Below, piece by piece: positions 27,107 through 44,464 of a stretch of DNA of 64,000 bases. The stretch comes from Syngnathus acus (Eukaryota > Chordata > Actinopteri > Syngnathiformes > Syngnathidae). The translations under genes were made by a program, and so were the position numbers. Location: positions 11,428,501-11,492,500 of the forward strand of contig NC_051101.1 of the NCBI RefSeq assembly GCF_901709675.1, given 5' to 3'. The notes below the pieces were generated by a model, which searched no databases, was not told the origin of the DNA, and worked only from the letters and a program-made list of their open reading frames with translations. Positions within the stretch are counted from its first letter, which is position 1. The number at the start of each line of letters is the position of its first letter.

Positions 27107-28284
27107 TTAATAGACGGTGAAGGTAACATAGCTTTTTTCATCCTGGCATGCAAAGTAAGCAATCAGCTGACCATTGCAGATCATCAGAAACAAGCCGCTA
27201 CCTGTGCAAAAACAAAGAGAAAATCTCATTTATGCACATTTATACATTAAGAATCGGTTTTCGTTCATCTCACCTAAGGCCAACCACCACTGCCATGCCA
27301 GGGGAAACTCCAGCATCACTGAAAAATGAAATATAGCTATAATAATTATATAATAAGCTTCATAGCCTAACCTCACCCAATTTACCAAGGCTGGTGATGA
27401 AGATGTGCAGACAAGTGACCGTTAGAGCGTAGTCCCACACTCTCCTCTTCACCACAGCGGCAAACAGCAAGCCACTGCTGAAGTAAGTGAGCTCCAAGGA
27501 CAACAGGTTGACTGGCACGCAAAGAAAAAAAAAACAGTCAAGGTAGACAATCTGGTTTGTTGGGTAACATCCTGGCTAACTGCCTTCTGTGAGCTCACCC
27601 AAGTATTTCGAGACAGAATCCTCCGGCTTGGTCTTGAAGTCGAAAGGGATCCGTCCATCGAAGTCATCCAACCTATGTTAAGTTTAGTTACAAATAATAT
27701 CGCACATGAGAGTAAGTGTTTTGGAGTTTACTATTATTTATCTTTAGGTTCATGTGAGTGAGGTCTTCTCACCTGAAGGCACCGAAACAAATACTGCAGA
27801 TCATGTAAAACAGAGAGTAGAAGATGAGCAGGCAGAGCAGCAGGTTGAGGAATACGGTCTGGTGATTGGAAACAGAGATGTTAATGCTAATTAATAGGGG
27901 AAAAAAACATCTATAAATCTAATTACATTAAATATGTATTCATATATACTTTTTTGTGACAGTTTTGTTTGGTAAAGTGCCACTGGATATTTGCAAAATA
28001 GGCGCTTTGGGTTTTGTAACATTTCCTCAAATGCAGTATCCAAAATATTAGGCACAGCTCTCAGTATAATCTCGAACAATGGCAGTCAATGAGAAGAAAG
28101 CATTATTGTGCATTTGATCCTCTTAGGTGTGATTGCTTCTCTGTCAAACCCCTAACCTGCAAAATGCTAGTCACATCACAATATGACGTCACTGGCACTG
28201 CCATTGTAAAGCTGAAATGTCAACATTTAGAGTTGTGTTTGGCTGTTTTACCTTCGTGTCGACCGCTTTGCTTTTGAATGCCAT
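27107..28284 (-). CDS. tmem244: Transmembrane protein 244
   Basis: Small multi-pass membrane protein of unknown biochemical role. Exons: 28284-28252 (MAFKSKAVDTK), 27858-27773, 27672-27599, 27511-27386, 27318-27274, 27201-27107; phases agree, 152 aa, somewhat longer than the human protein as I recall it (about 128). Four hydrophobic segments are visible: TVFLNLLLCLLIFYSLFYMI, LLSLELTYFSSGLLFAAV, YALTVTCLHIFITSLVML and WWLALGSGLFLMICNGQLIA. A loop LDDFDGRIPFDFKTKPEDS lies between the first two. The gene is head to head with l3mbtl3, as in human 6q, which supports the name. Its 3' end lies 247 bases from the SGK-like stop, so the two transcripts may overlap. Confidence 0.88.
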
Positions 28285-30741
28285 TTCATGGTGTCTTCGC
28301 GTCAGCACGATAATGCGTGAGCCGTGAGGTGAGGATGGCTGCGGGGATTGCAGTCCAAATACACCGCCCCCACCTCATCACCCTGATCCTCCCGTCATCC
28401 GCTCTCTTCTACGGTCATCTACCGCCACCTAGAGGCCAAACCATGACACGACCGAGCGTGAGCCGCCCGCTTCTCTTCACTGCACTAAAATGAACTCACC
28501 TCACCCCAGAAAAAAAGCAGCACGGCCCTTTGTTCGATCAAATCACATGTTTCAATCACAGAATGCACAAAATAAACACACGACGCGTGTTTTTAATGCA
28601 TGTCAACAAATCGCCGTGATTCTACGAGCGAGAGCGCGTCGTAGCGATTTGCAGCCATTATGGACGATCGTGCAGGTTAAATGAGGATACTTTGGGTACA
28701 TGTACAACTAAGCAAGCGAAAATAAAGCATCTGCGGGAGGTTAATTCATTCGTTTTGAGACATTTGTACCCGCAATGAGAGCTAGTAACTGTACTCGGGT
28801 TACGTTACGACCCCGACGCGTTGCGTAAGAATTAGACGCTATGTACCGTTGTTGTTTTGTTCGACTTTTTCCATTTTGGAACGGGGGGCAAAATTTCTTT
28901 CCACACATGCATCCACGTAACTGCACATGTGCTGCGCACGCGTTGCTAAATAACACACCAAATCCGAGGAATATAGCACGTGAGCGTTCACAAGGTCAGA
29001 TTCCACTGCACTGCCGTGCAATAAGTATAACATATAGATGAGATGAAGTAGAATATGACGGAATTGCAGTTTGTTGTTGTTAACGGCAGACAATGCGAAC
29101 ATGCAACCGCAAATAAGCTCGCTCAGGTCGACCGGTTGCACGTATGTGACGACGCCCGTGAAAGTGACTCCCCAGTGGGCTGTGTGAAAAGCGCACACCG
29201 GTCAAAGCGTGTGTATGTGCGCGTGTGTTGCATTGACCACTGATCGTAAAGTGAACTTTTTTTTTTTCCCCCTTCGAACACAAACTTGTCGGTAGCGCAT
29301 CTTCCGCGCATGCGCAGCCTCCTCTGCTTGAAATAAGAGTTAAAAGAGAAACGAGGTGAGTTCCACATTTTTGTTTAAAAACACAATTCTTTACTAAGGG
29401 CAATTTAATTGTAAGTTAGGGGCGCTTTGTTTGAATGAAATCCGATGTCGTTTCTGCACGCAGGCGTCAGTTTGCGTTATTTTCCCTACTCCGGTTTGTG
29501 AAACGGTGAGAATAAATCGTTTTTCAAGTTTCTATTGAAGAATTTAATCGTGGAACAATGCTGAATGTGGTGTCAGTTGCGCATTGTTATTATCAGTCTA
29601 AATGCTGATGTGAGGCATATTGGTAACGTCTTTTTGCTATTGTTATTAACCGGGAAACTTATTTATTACGGCTTGCCCTTAGCTGGCTGCATCCTATCCC
29701 GATGCTAATGCTAGTCAGAGCGAAGCTAGCTGACAGTTAGCTTTGTGTCGGCGCTAAGCTAGCCGAGCTGGGGCTGACATTCCGTGACAACAAAGTGCAG
29801 AAAATAATCGAGGCGACGGAAAACAAGCCGCCGGGAAATTACCGGGCGAGCGTCGGCCCTTGTTCGACGCCCCTGCACGGCTCATGTGTGTTGTTTCGAG
29901 GCGTAACTTGAGTAATTTACATAGTTTAGAACGTGTTGGTTGGCCTCTTCCCACCCCCCCACTGCTCCGCCATTTTGTACCAAGACGAATGCTAATCACG
30001 GGGCGCTCTTGCCTCCACTTTTATTTATGGCAGGAATAAAAAAAAAACATAAGCTGCCGTGTACTAAGTCAAACTTAACACGCACGTATTGTCCCACCTA
30101 CGTTAGTTACTTTTCTTCAGGTTGAGGCCCTTAAACCGCCCAAAAACATCATCTTATTCCCAGCGTTGACCCTGCGTCAGGACTAAAACGTTATATCGCA
30201 ATAGAAATCCGATTAAAACGATGACAAGTTGAACCAGTCGGCGTGGAAAGCTGCGTTCTTTTAGAAAGTGCTAAATAAACCGAGCCGTCGCTTGTTTAGG
30301 TAAAAGCAAAGAGACGTCTTTAAGAGATACTGTTAAAACGAGGAAAATATGAACTTATGTGCTTAACTCCAAGTCGGGACCTGTTTTCTTGTGTTTACCA
30401 TTAAACGGGGTGTTGATTTGCTCTATTGGGCCGCTTTGTCAACGCAATTCCCTGCTAGTTGGCCGGCAATAAGAGTCTTATTAGTGAATGTTTTGTGTGG
30501 AATCCAAGTGCATGGTGGATCATGCGAGCCAACACACAGTCGCCATCAAGCGGTGATGTTGCAAATTGCTGTTTACAAGTGCAGGTCGCGTTTGCATGCC
30601 AAGTCAATGCGGCCACTGACAAGCAATAAAGTTAAAAGGGACAATAGTAGGAGTCGAAGCTATATAGGAGTATGCATATTGAGATTTTGTTTTTGTTGCT
30701 GTATTTCTGTCTTTAGTTGCAGGGATTTGTAGGGATCTGGA
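28285..30741 (+). promoter_or_regulatory. Shared upstream region of tmem244 and l3mbtl3, with l3mbtl3 5' UTR exon and an NRF1 site
   Basis: A perfect NRF1 palindrome GCGCATGCGC sits at 29306-29315. It is followed by a likely non-coding first exon ending at a strong donor (AACGAG then GTGAGT) at 29355. The flanks 28600-29900 are CpG-rich. The acceptor of the l3mbtl3 start exon is near 30714. No coding exon is recognised in the 1.4-kb intron between them. Confidence 0.55.
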
Positions 30742-35853
<5,112 letters not shown>

Positions 35854-36715
35854 CTCTAAGGACTCCCAACAGAAACGTTTACAGAAAAGCCATCCGCTAT
35901 AATAAGTTGCTCTCTTCTCAATTGACTTAACAACAGGGAGAGTTCTTTAATTGTATTGTTTACTGACACGTCAATTAACAGACACCTTGAAAAATGTTCC
36001 TGACATAGTTTGTGAATTGTCCCCAAAAAAAAATGTCAGAGCTTTCAAAGCTGGTTAACCAAGCACTTTAGTTGCTTGTGTTTTTTTTTATTTTTATGAA
36101 TGGCACTGTTTTTTTTTATTCTCTCTCTCTCCATTAGAGAGCAAGTGAAAGCTGAGAACAGTATCAATGATTTTTTTTTGTGAAGGGTGGGGGGAAAAAA
36201 AATTCCCTTCCAACAAGGGCCACTTCATTTTTTTATGACGTCCTCAGAGGGCTGTCTGAAAGTTAAAAACCATGCGGACAAAGGTATTTATTACTGTACA
36301 TCTATATGGGAATTTTCAGGTTGCATTTGTTAGAAGTGCACGGCGGGCTGTAGGCCTTCCCCTCACTGGTCTAACTGGTGATTAAGAAAATTCCTGGTTT
36401 ATAATTCTCATTGTTTTGATGGCACATGAATGTTTCAAAAAAATCTTTTGCCATTATAAATAGAATGCAGCTACACAAGGATTTGCTCCTGCTTGGTTAT
36501 GCAAAGATTGAAGGCGAAGAAAAATGTAAAAAAAAAAAAAAAAAAACGTTGACGAGGCAACAAACTGTCGGTCACCAGTTTGGAATGTGTTACTTCGGTG
36601 CGTGTTTATATGCAAACAGCTTTTTATTTATGTATTCTAATTTAAGGGTTAAGGGTATGCCGTCTTGGCTCTAAGGAGTGTGTGAGTGCTTGCGCAAGTT
36701 TGGGTATGAAATAAA
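35854..36715 (+). other. l3mbtl3 3' UTR with polyadenylation signal
   Basis: Non-coding AT-rich sequence after the l3mbtl3 stop. AATAAA lies at 36710-36715, with GT-rich sequence just before it. The spacer from there to 37143 (3' UTR of cenpc on the other strand) holds a poly-T run at 36941-36958 and no gene. Confidence 0.6.
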
Positions 36716-37143
36716 TGAGATGCACACTCCTTGACCTTTAATTTTAACACACGCTGACACTAAACATACACAATATAATATTTAGGGATAGAAAGCTGCC
36801 GAGTCTAGGTCACAGTACTTTTTTTAAAATAAGCGTTTTAAGATGCTTTTTATTTTGAAATTATTTCTGTTTCAATGCAAACTATGCTGATGATTTGGTA
36901 TATGCTGCAGTTGAACATCTTCAAAGTTGAAACTGGGGATTTTTTTTTTTTTTTTTTCATTTCTAGCCACGCTTCAAAACAACATCAGCAATGTGGGTAA
37001 GCTACACAAGTTTTATATTTTCAGTATCAAACACTAGGAACTAATTGAATAGCACTGATGAACAGTATACATATTTATTTCTCAAGTCTACAAAGGTAAG
37101 AGTCGCATCGAAGAAATTTATATAAAATAGTAGAAAAAAATGT

Positions 37144-40100
37144 TCATGTTGTTGTGACTGATGGACACTTCAGTCTGGGGTCTCTGCGAGGATCCTGTGA
37201 AAGCAGAGGAATGCGGGCTGCTCCGCCAAGTTTTGAATGCTGTAGGCGTGGCCTGGATGGGCAACGCAAAAGGGAAGAGACGACCAAATGAATCATAAAA
37301 ACCTGAGCTGGCCAATATGGCCTGAATGCAAAATCGTTGCGTGATGAGATTGAGTGCGACTGAAAATGCATGTGTTAGTTTCAAAAGCCGACTTTGCAAC
37401 CCCAACCCTACTTCGAAACTCAAAGCCTAAAATTGTTGGCAATCAACCCAGAATAAAAAATGCAACTAAAGTGACTTACCACACAGCACTGTGAAAGAAT
37501 TGCCTGCGTGCACAAAAGATTCGACACAGTCAATGTTCAACTTGACGCAGCTCGTTAGTAGGAAAAATACCTTTTTGGGGGGGAAAAGAAAAAAACAAAT
37601 GTATTCATTGTTTTTCCCAATATTTGAACGAGGGAAAAAAAATAATAATCTGACCATGGTAGCGCTGTGGTCTACCCACAAAGGTTTCTTCATGAAGGAG
37701 CTGAGCAGCATCTTCCCATGAGAGGAGTTCGAAAGACGCACGTCCTCCACGATGCCCATGGTTCCAGTTTTGTGGCAGTACCAGTCAAACTGGTCAGGGG
37801 AAACTGCCAAGTCTGCAAAGAACAATTCTTGTGCTTGGTAAAAAAAAAAAGGCTATTGCGTTGACCACCATTTGTTGGTCAGTAAGTTCATAACAGTACA
37901 CATACCAATTTAGAAACAAAAAAACTAAACTGGTCTTACTCCTGTTATCCTCTCGTATCAGGGTCGGGGAGAAGAGATGTTGGAGCCACTCGGTCAAGTC
38001 GTGCTTGTCCCTAGCCCGGAGGGTGCACGGCATAAGGGGAGGGGCACACAGGTCGGTAACGGACAGCTCGGCATGGAGAAGTCTGGTCGACGGGAGTTCT
38101 GGAATGAAGACCAGTCGCCGCTTAACTAACACCAGAACGTGTGTGTTGACTAAATAAACTCAATTTTATTCATGGGGTTAAAATCACTAACACCAAATAT
38201 AAATGTCTCCAACTTAATTGTAACGTGGGTCAAATTTACCTGCATCATCGTGTGCGTGCAGTTCAATCATGGACGCCGGTCCGCTTTGTAATCTGGCCGC
38301 CGCCCCCGAAAGACACAAATCGTGAGCAAAGGAGACAAACACACCACGAGTGATTATCTGCTCTGTGCTTTCCTTACATGACCTGTGACGGACTTGTGCC
38401 GTCATCCCGTAGGCTCCCCTGATTTTCTTCCAAAGTAAAAGTCCCCCCGTTGCTGGGACTCGCACAATCGGGAGCGTAGACTTGCACGGCGACTTGGTGA
38501 CTCTGAGCGGCACCTCTATTGACAGGTAAGGTCCGGCTGGAGACGTCCACAATGGGATTCGCTCTCCTCGTCTGCTCTTCGTCCTCAGTGCTTCGACTGG
38601 GCAGTGCCTGGCTGGCGCGTTTGTCCGATTTTGATGGTGGTCTGCTTAGTCTCGCTTTTGTTTTCTTGTCAAGTTTACGCCTCTCCTGACTCGGATGAAG
38701 AACCCGGTCGGGCGCCGCCTCCTCGGGCGTGACCGTGGCCTTCCACCACTCACTGGGTGGTCTTTTTGGCCGTTTGAACGACGGCTGCCCGAGAAATGTG
38801 GTTGAAGTCCACTGGATGGGCGGGATGGACGTTTTCTTACCGGCGCGCTGGTACACTTGCTGGAATATTTGATGCTCTGGAAAACACAAACATTTGGTTG
38901 GACGGACGGAAAAGGCTTTGGATGTTTGTATCGTACCTGACTTGCGGCTGTGGTCTCGCCGGTTGGATACCGGAGGACTGAAAAGCCGAGGAGGATCCGT
39001 GGTTTCCTCTTGCTCCTGATGATCTGCTTGTTCTGCTATGTCAGAGGTTAGCTCACTGGCAGATGGTTTCAGCAGGGCTTTCTTCTTCTTCTTTGTGTTT
39101 TTCACATCCTTCTTGGTTGTACTTTTGAGGACATCCTTGGCCTTGGAGGATGACGCCGACGCGGCCTTGGGCGGTTCTCCCCGGTTGGCTTTTGGCTTCT
39201 TGACGTGGGGAGTCTCATTTCTCACCTCGGGCTGCTCCTCGTTTTGAGGCGCGCTCACCCACCACTCTCCGGGCGGGTTTCTTCTCCTTTTGCCAAGCAC
39301 CTCATGCCACTCGGGGGAACTCCCGCTCGGAGCGGATTGATGGTTTCGTTCAACTGTTGTGGCCGGCGAATCCTCAGCAGGGTTCGGCTTTCCCGAGTCG
39401 AAATCTGAGAGACAAAAAAACGCACTCGTCGACTTATTCAAAAGCAATGTCTAATGGTGAACATATGATAACGTTGAATTATTATGTATTGTATTATAGT
39501 ACCATTGTTTTGTTTTCATTCATAAATACAAGCGATTAGATTCCTTTTAATGTTTAAATTATTCAGAAAAGTTGATATAAAAACCAAAATAGAAGTACAT
39601 ATATGTTTTCTGCCCTAGCCAACTTGTATGATCGCTAAAATTCTTACCTGCCAATTCAACAGCTTGACGCTGTTCACCGCTGGGCTCCTGACGTCGTTCC
39701 TTAGTCCGCTTGACCTTCGCAGCCGGCCCACTGCTCTCGGGATTTTTTCGTCTGGCTTTTGAAGACGTCTTCACCTCGGATGAAGGCCGGACACGCTGGT
39801 CATCTGTCGAGCTGCCGGCCGCCACTTGGGGTTGCTCGTCGGCCATCTTGCGTGGATTCTTTTTGTTGGAGGTATTGCGATGCTTTGGCTCCTTCTTTTT
39901 TTCTCTCTGTGGAGTTTTTTTGCGGGCTGTCGGCTCTTTGAGTAAATTCTTGCTTGAATGCTCCGTGTCCCGGCAGCTGTCCATCAACGCGCCTTTGTCA
40001 CTTCTGGACTCTTTCTGCGGCTGCTGCTTAAGGGTCCGTTTGGTGGGAATGGAAAAGAGAATAGTCTCGTCGTCCTCCAAAATCAGGAAATCCTCCTCAA

Positions 40101-41941
40101 CCTCGGGAGGGGGTGTGGGCGCTTTAACCGGCATTGGGGTTCTTCTGAAAGCATGGGAGATCTTATTCTTTGGGATTCATCCCATTACAAAGTCACTATT
40201 TCCTTAAATACCATCCAATGTAATACGTGATTAATCGGGAAAAGTCCAATTAACTCACAATTTGCTTCTGGGCTGACTGGATTCTCGAACCTTCTGCAGG
40301 AACGCCCAGATGTTTTTTTTGACAGGGAGCTGCACGCTCTCCTCTGTGGACTCTCTGTGAACGTCCACATGATCCTCCTCAGCAGTGGACATACTCGGCT
40401 CCTCCTGAGCTGACTTGCTAATAAAATTCAAAAAAATATACATGATGACAGTACAAGAAGAATCATCAGGGTTTTTTTTAACCATCTTTTTTTTTAATAT
40501 TTATAATCTGGTCAATTCAATCCAAAAGGCCAACTACCAACCTTGATGCTTGCTTCTGGGAATTCTCGTCACTGACAGTGGGACTTCCTTTATGGCTGGA
40601 AAGAGATGGATAGTAAATGAAATTCACATTTCACCATGTTTCCCCACCTTCATAGCAAAAACATTTGAGGACATACAAGTGGACAAGCAGCGCTAAGAAA
40701 TAGCCAAAACAAAAAGTCTTATCAATCACTTCTTACTTGTCGGAGGCGAATGTAATCGTCAAAGTGCTTCCTCCACAGTCACCCAGGATCGGCGACAGCA
40801 CTTCGCCTTTGTCATTAGTCTCCGCCTGTGCTGATGTCAGCCCTGTGTTCTCCTCTAGTGGGCTGGATGTCTTCACATGTCCTTTGGAAAACATATTTGA
40901 ATGGTCTGAGACAAAGTTGCATGATGAAACAAAGCCGAGTGAGCTTCTTACCAATGTTTAGTTCAGGACTTGGCGAGCGTGTTGCAGGATGGAATAATTC
41001 TTTGTGAGACTAAAGATACAAAAGGAATCATTTTTAGTTCAATTTATTGGAAGACCTGACTTAAGACTTTTGTTTGCCACAAAAATCTAATCTGAATCTC
41101 TTTTCAACCTCCACTAACTAGTTTATTTTGCGAGACTCAAACCTATTCGATTCCAGCTCCAAATGTGTGTTATGACTTTTATGTACCATTGCAGGTTTCG
41201 CCTTTACAGCTTGTGGCGTAGCACGTCTCGCCACATCGTTTTCCTCAATATCCGACTCCGAGAGTTGGACAGTTAAGGGGAGTAAATGAATCGGAGAGTC
41301 TGTGCAGAACAAATACATAAATATCAATGCATCGAACCATATGTTGATCATATTGATACAATTGAAGAGAAGATGTCATTTTTAATGTGATCATTGTGTC
41401 ACTCGAGCAGACAAAAAACACATGAAACATAAAATACAATCAGAAATAACCAGACTGTAGTGACAGTTTTATTTAGAGAACGACAGGTTGAATCTTATGG
41501 TTCAGTTGTAAACTAAATTGATCACATTAAAAGAAAAACTTTATAGCACACGACGTAAAACAAACGTGGAAAACAAAAGAAAACGTACCCAAGTCATCAA
41601 ACAGAAATAACAACAAAGCGAAAACGTACCCACGTCATCAAAGATCCTGTCAATATCTCCGATTGACAACCTGCCTCTCCGTTTTTCCTTCGGTGCACTA
41701 GAAATATTAGGAACATATTTAGCCCGTTATTTTTAAAGGGTTAAAAATAAATTTTATTGACTAAATAACTTACTTCTGCATGCTGTTCTGATAGCGGAGC
41801 TTCTTCCTTGCTCCTTTCTGCTGACAGACAGGTACGTTATTACCACATTTAACTCGTACTAATTGAAGTTAGTGGCCCTTTTTCACAAAAGTAAGACACG
41901 ATTGTAAGTTAACTCACCTTATACTGACGGGCATCTTCCAT
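37144..41941 (-). CDS. cenpc: Centromere protein C
   Basis: Inner-kinetochore scaffold binding CENP-A nucleosomes. Exons: 41941-41918, 41817-41774, 41697-41630, 41299-41187, 41009-40952, 40881-40737, 40595-40542, 40417-40259, 40144-39648, 39404-38937, 38876-38378, 38292-38240, 38125-37940, 37812-37655, 37570-37480, 37253-37144; phases agree, 908 aa (human about 943). Most of the protein is charged and low in complexity. RRRNPPGEWWVSAPQNEE matches the human central nucleosome-binding segment (RRPSDWWVVKSEE). A second RPPSEWWKATVTPEE follows about 160 residues later. The C terminus is a cupin fold with SPDQFDWYCHKTGTMGIV, HAGNSFTVLCGHAYSIQNL and PAFLCF, parallel to human STGDSFYVPSGNYYNIKNL. 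The N terminus MEDARQYKKGARKKLRYQNS is not one I recognise. Identification rests mainly on the cupin and the WW motif. Confidence 0.82.
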
Positions 41942-43768
41942 TTCTTGTACCCCAGTTGTGGTTTAGCTAGCTAGCTAGCTACCAGTTAGAACGACTGTTT
42001 CGGAATCCGCGTAAACGTTTTGTCGTCACACCATCCAAAAAACGGGCTTTTTTCTTCTTTCTCAAGGAGTGAAGCACAAGTTAACGTTATGCTGACATTA
42101 ACAACAACAAAAATGGCGCCGTTTTGTTTGAAACATAACCGCGCAAGCGCGTATCTTGTGGCGCGTGTCTGTTGTATTTCCGGCGGACACGAAACGTGGC
42201 GTAGCGGCCATGTTGGAAGGGGCAACATTCCCATTAAAAGAATCACATCCAGTGCAATTAAGTCGAGAAAATGCTTATTTTTAACCCATATTTACGAGGT
42301 TTACATTTTCTTATTGCCAACTGGGTTTTATCAAGACAGAATAAACAAAAAAGGCCTGTCCTACTGTAAATGGTAGTTTTAAAAAAAATAAAGAACAAAG
42401 CACTGCATATGCAAATTCAAGTCTTCATAAAATCCCATGATGATGCAATCTGTGGGTGGTTTTGAGAGCCACTGCATTGTCCTGTTATGAGCAAAGTGGA
42501 TCCATTGCCAACATTTTTCTAAGTACCATAACTGCAATGTTGGCAGTGGATCTTCAGCACTTGTCTGCTAGGTTATGACGCATGCTTCAACGTGCCAGGT
42601 CATCATAACTTGAACCCTCTTTCGTCAAATGGACCTTTTAATTCTCCCACTCCCTATTGCGCCCTTAAATTTGTGAACATTAGGAAATCAAATATAATGT
42701 GATATATATGAAATATTCAACTGATTTGTTTTCCACAACTCAAAACCTTCAGTATTAAACAAATTGAAGAAAAAGTACATTTGTCTATAAATTCAAAATC
42801 ATAATTCAATTAAGTAACACAAATATGTGCTCTAGGTCAATTAAGGGTGGGCAAACAATGTAAGATCCTTTTTTGGGGTTAAAGTCCATATTTTTACATC
42901 ACTGTGAACGTGTCAAGCACCAAGAATAACACGACTCACCGTGGGACTGCCCCTGATTCCCACGACCCCTCCTCCACACACACACACGCACACACACATA
43001 TGGGCTCATAAGCACACAGAGCGAGAGGAGGCAATGCAGCTTTGCACCACTTTTGTAAGACAGTTACTTCCTAGAATTTGAAAAAAAAAAGCTTCAGTTC
43101 AACAGTGGCGTGGAACGCGGCAAGACGCAAGGAGCAGAAAGAAGTCTCCATTTGAGAACAAAAGAGGATGTCGGAGTGGAGAAACGCAGGAGGCAACTGA
43201 TCTTGTTGAGTGAGGACCATGATTTGCATCGAGGAGCAAAACAAGGCAAGTAGGCAATTTTTCCTTTTTTATAAACACCGGCAATACAGCTAAGAGCACG
43301 TTGATGGGCTACATCGCGCTCACACTTTGTTCCCTTGAAGCACCACTTCTGCTGCCTGGGGCTAAATGATGCCTTGGCAATGTTTGCGGTAAAGTGAGTG
43401 TCACTGAAAGGGGTCAAATCATGTCCAGTGAGAGAGAAAAATTGGTAACGCGCACTTCCCACGACCAGGAAAAGTCATATCGGAGAAATTTGAATTGTTT
43501 ACCAAAATGTCATCTTGCACCTCTCCAACAACTTGTTGCAATTTTCACTTGATGTGCTAATGTAGTCATCATTTCTACTTTTAATGTTCCCGTCTGAGGT
43601 AAAGGGATCCTGCTGCTGCTCCACAGAGGACAAGCGTCTCATTAAGTCAGCACATGTCCTATTAAAGCAGCTATTTCCTGTTATGTCCTCTCCAAACCCC
43701 CCCCCCCCCCCAAGACACACTTCCTTCCTAAAGCTACACACTTTTGTTTTGCAGTTTGGATCAAGAGG
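41942..43768. other. cenpc promoter side and spacer to the TMEM200-family gene
   Basis: Directly upstream of the cenpc ATG is TAGCTAGCTAGCTAGC-type sequence (41964-41980). CpG-containing sequence follows up to about 42200, including AAAATGGCGCCG, a YY1-type motif near the ATG of many housekeeping promoters. From 42240 to 43768 there is AT-rich spacer with a CA run at 42977-42999, a poly-C run at 43699-43712 and, at the end, a polypyrimidine tract with acceptor (TTTTGTTTTGCAG) at about 43755. That acceptor suggests the TMEM200 start codon lies in a second exon after an untranslated one. Confidence 0.45.
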
Positions 43769-44464
43769 ATGACAGATGCCAGCAGCCCCTCTTCTCAGTC
43801 ATCACAAGTGGAATGCGTCCTGCCATGTCACCGGAGAGAATTCAACTCCAGCCAGACCCGACTTCGCCTACGCTCGGCCCCGGGCGCGTGGTTAATAGTG
43901 GGTGTGTTGGTGGTGGCGCTGGGGATGTGCGTGGCCATGGCTGGTTACGTGGGGTCGCCGCCGAGGCACTTTGGCGCCCTCAGGACCACCCCCAAGGACA
44001 AGATGAAACTGGCCGGGCCTATGGTCATGGGCGTCGGGTTGTTCATCTTCATCTGCGCCGCTAGCCTGCTCTACGAGAATCGAGATCGAGAGATCCACAT
44101 GCTGAAGAAGTGCAAAGACCCTGAGGACAGGAAGGGAGACTGGGAGGACTGGCAAGAACAAGCCATCTTCAGTGGGCAGAAACAGTGGGAGATTAGAGAC
44201 GAGGAACAGGATAGGAGCCTCTACCCTCCTTGTTTGTCTTGCAAGAACATTGAGGACATCAATAAATCACTGCAACGTCATCTAGATGCAGAAGATGAAG
44301 CTGAGAGGGAGGGCAAGTCGACACTTGTGGCTCAAGTTCTGCACCACCAGGAGCCAAGTCCTCATTCGTCTTCCCTCGGACATTCCGGTCCTCACCCCTC
44401 TGCCTTCCCGGACAAGTCCAGCAAGATTAACACACGGACCTGCTCTGCACTCCCCGAGCCTTGA
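43769..44464 (+). CDS. TMEM200-family two-pass membrane protein
   Basis: A 231-residue frame in one exon. It has the TMEM200 signature: RLRLRSAPGAWLIVGVLVV followed by ALGMCVAMAGY (first membrane segment) and KLAGPMVMGVGLFIFICAAS then LLYENRDRE (second segment and conserved cytoplasmic end). The two segments are only about 30 residues apart. As I recall them, the human paralogues are longer (A about 490, B about 307, C about 620) and carry C-terminal SKSLDL and SWPRLDR blocks, which are absent here; the tail is instead acidic and Ser/Pro-rich. The membrane segments look closest to TMEM200B, but nearness to l3mbtl3 and tmem244 recalls human TMEM200A on 6q, so I leave the paralogue open. Function is unknown. 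Confidence 0.8.
   Translation: MTDASSPSSQSSQVECVLPCHRREFNSSQTRLRLRSAPGAWLIVGVLVVALGMCVAMAGYVGSPPRHFGALRTTPKDKMKLAGPMVMGVGLFIFICAASLLYENRDREIHMLKKCKDPEDRKGDWEDWQEQAIFSGQKQWEIRDEEQDRSLYPPCLSCKNIEDINKSLQRHLDAEDEAEREGKSTLVAQVLHHQEPSPHSSSLGHSGPHPSAFPDKSSKINTRTCSALPEP

Noticed and set aside
38374-39447. A single long 357-codon exon of cenpc
   Set aside because: The stretch between 38877 and 38936 reads as a 60-base intron-like gap with a donor at 38936 and acceptor at 38877; the exons on each side keep frame through it. With so short an intron, retention is possible, but two exons were preferred.
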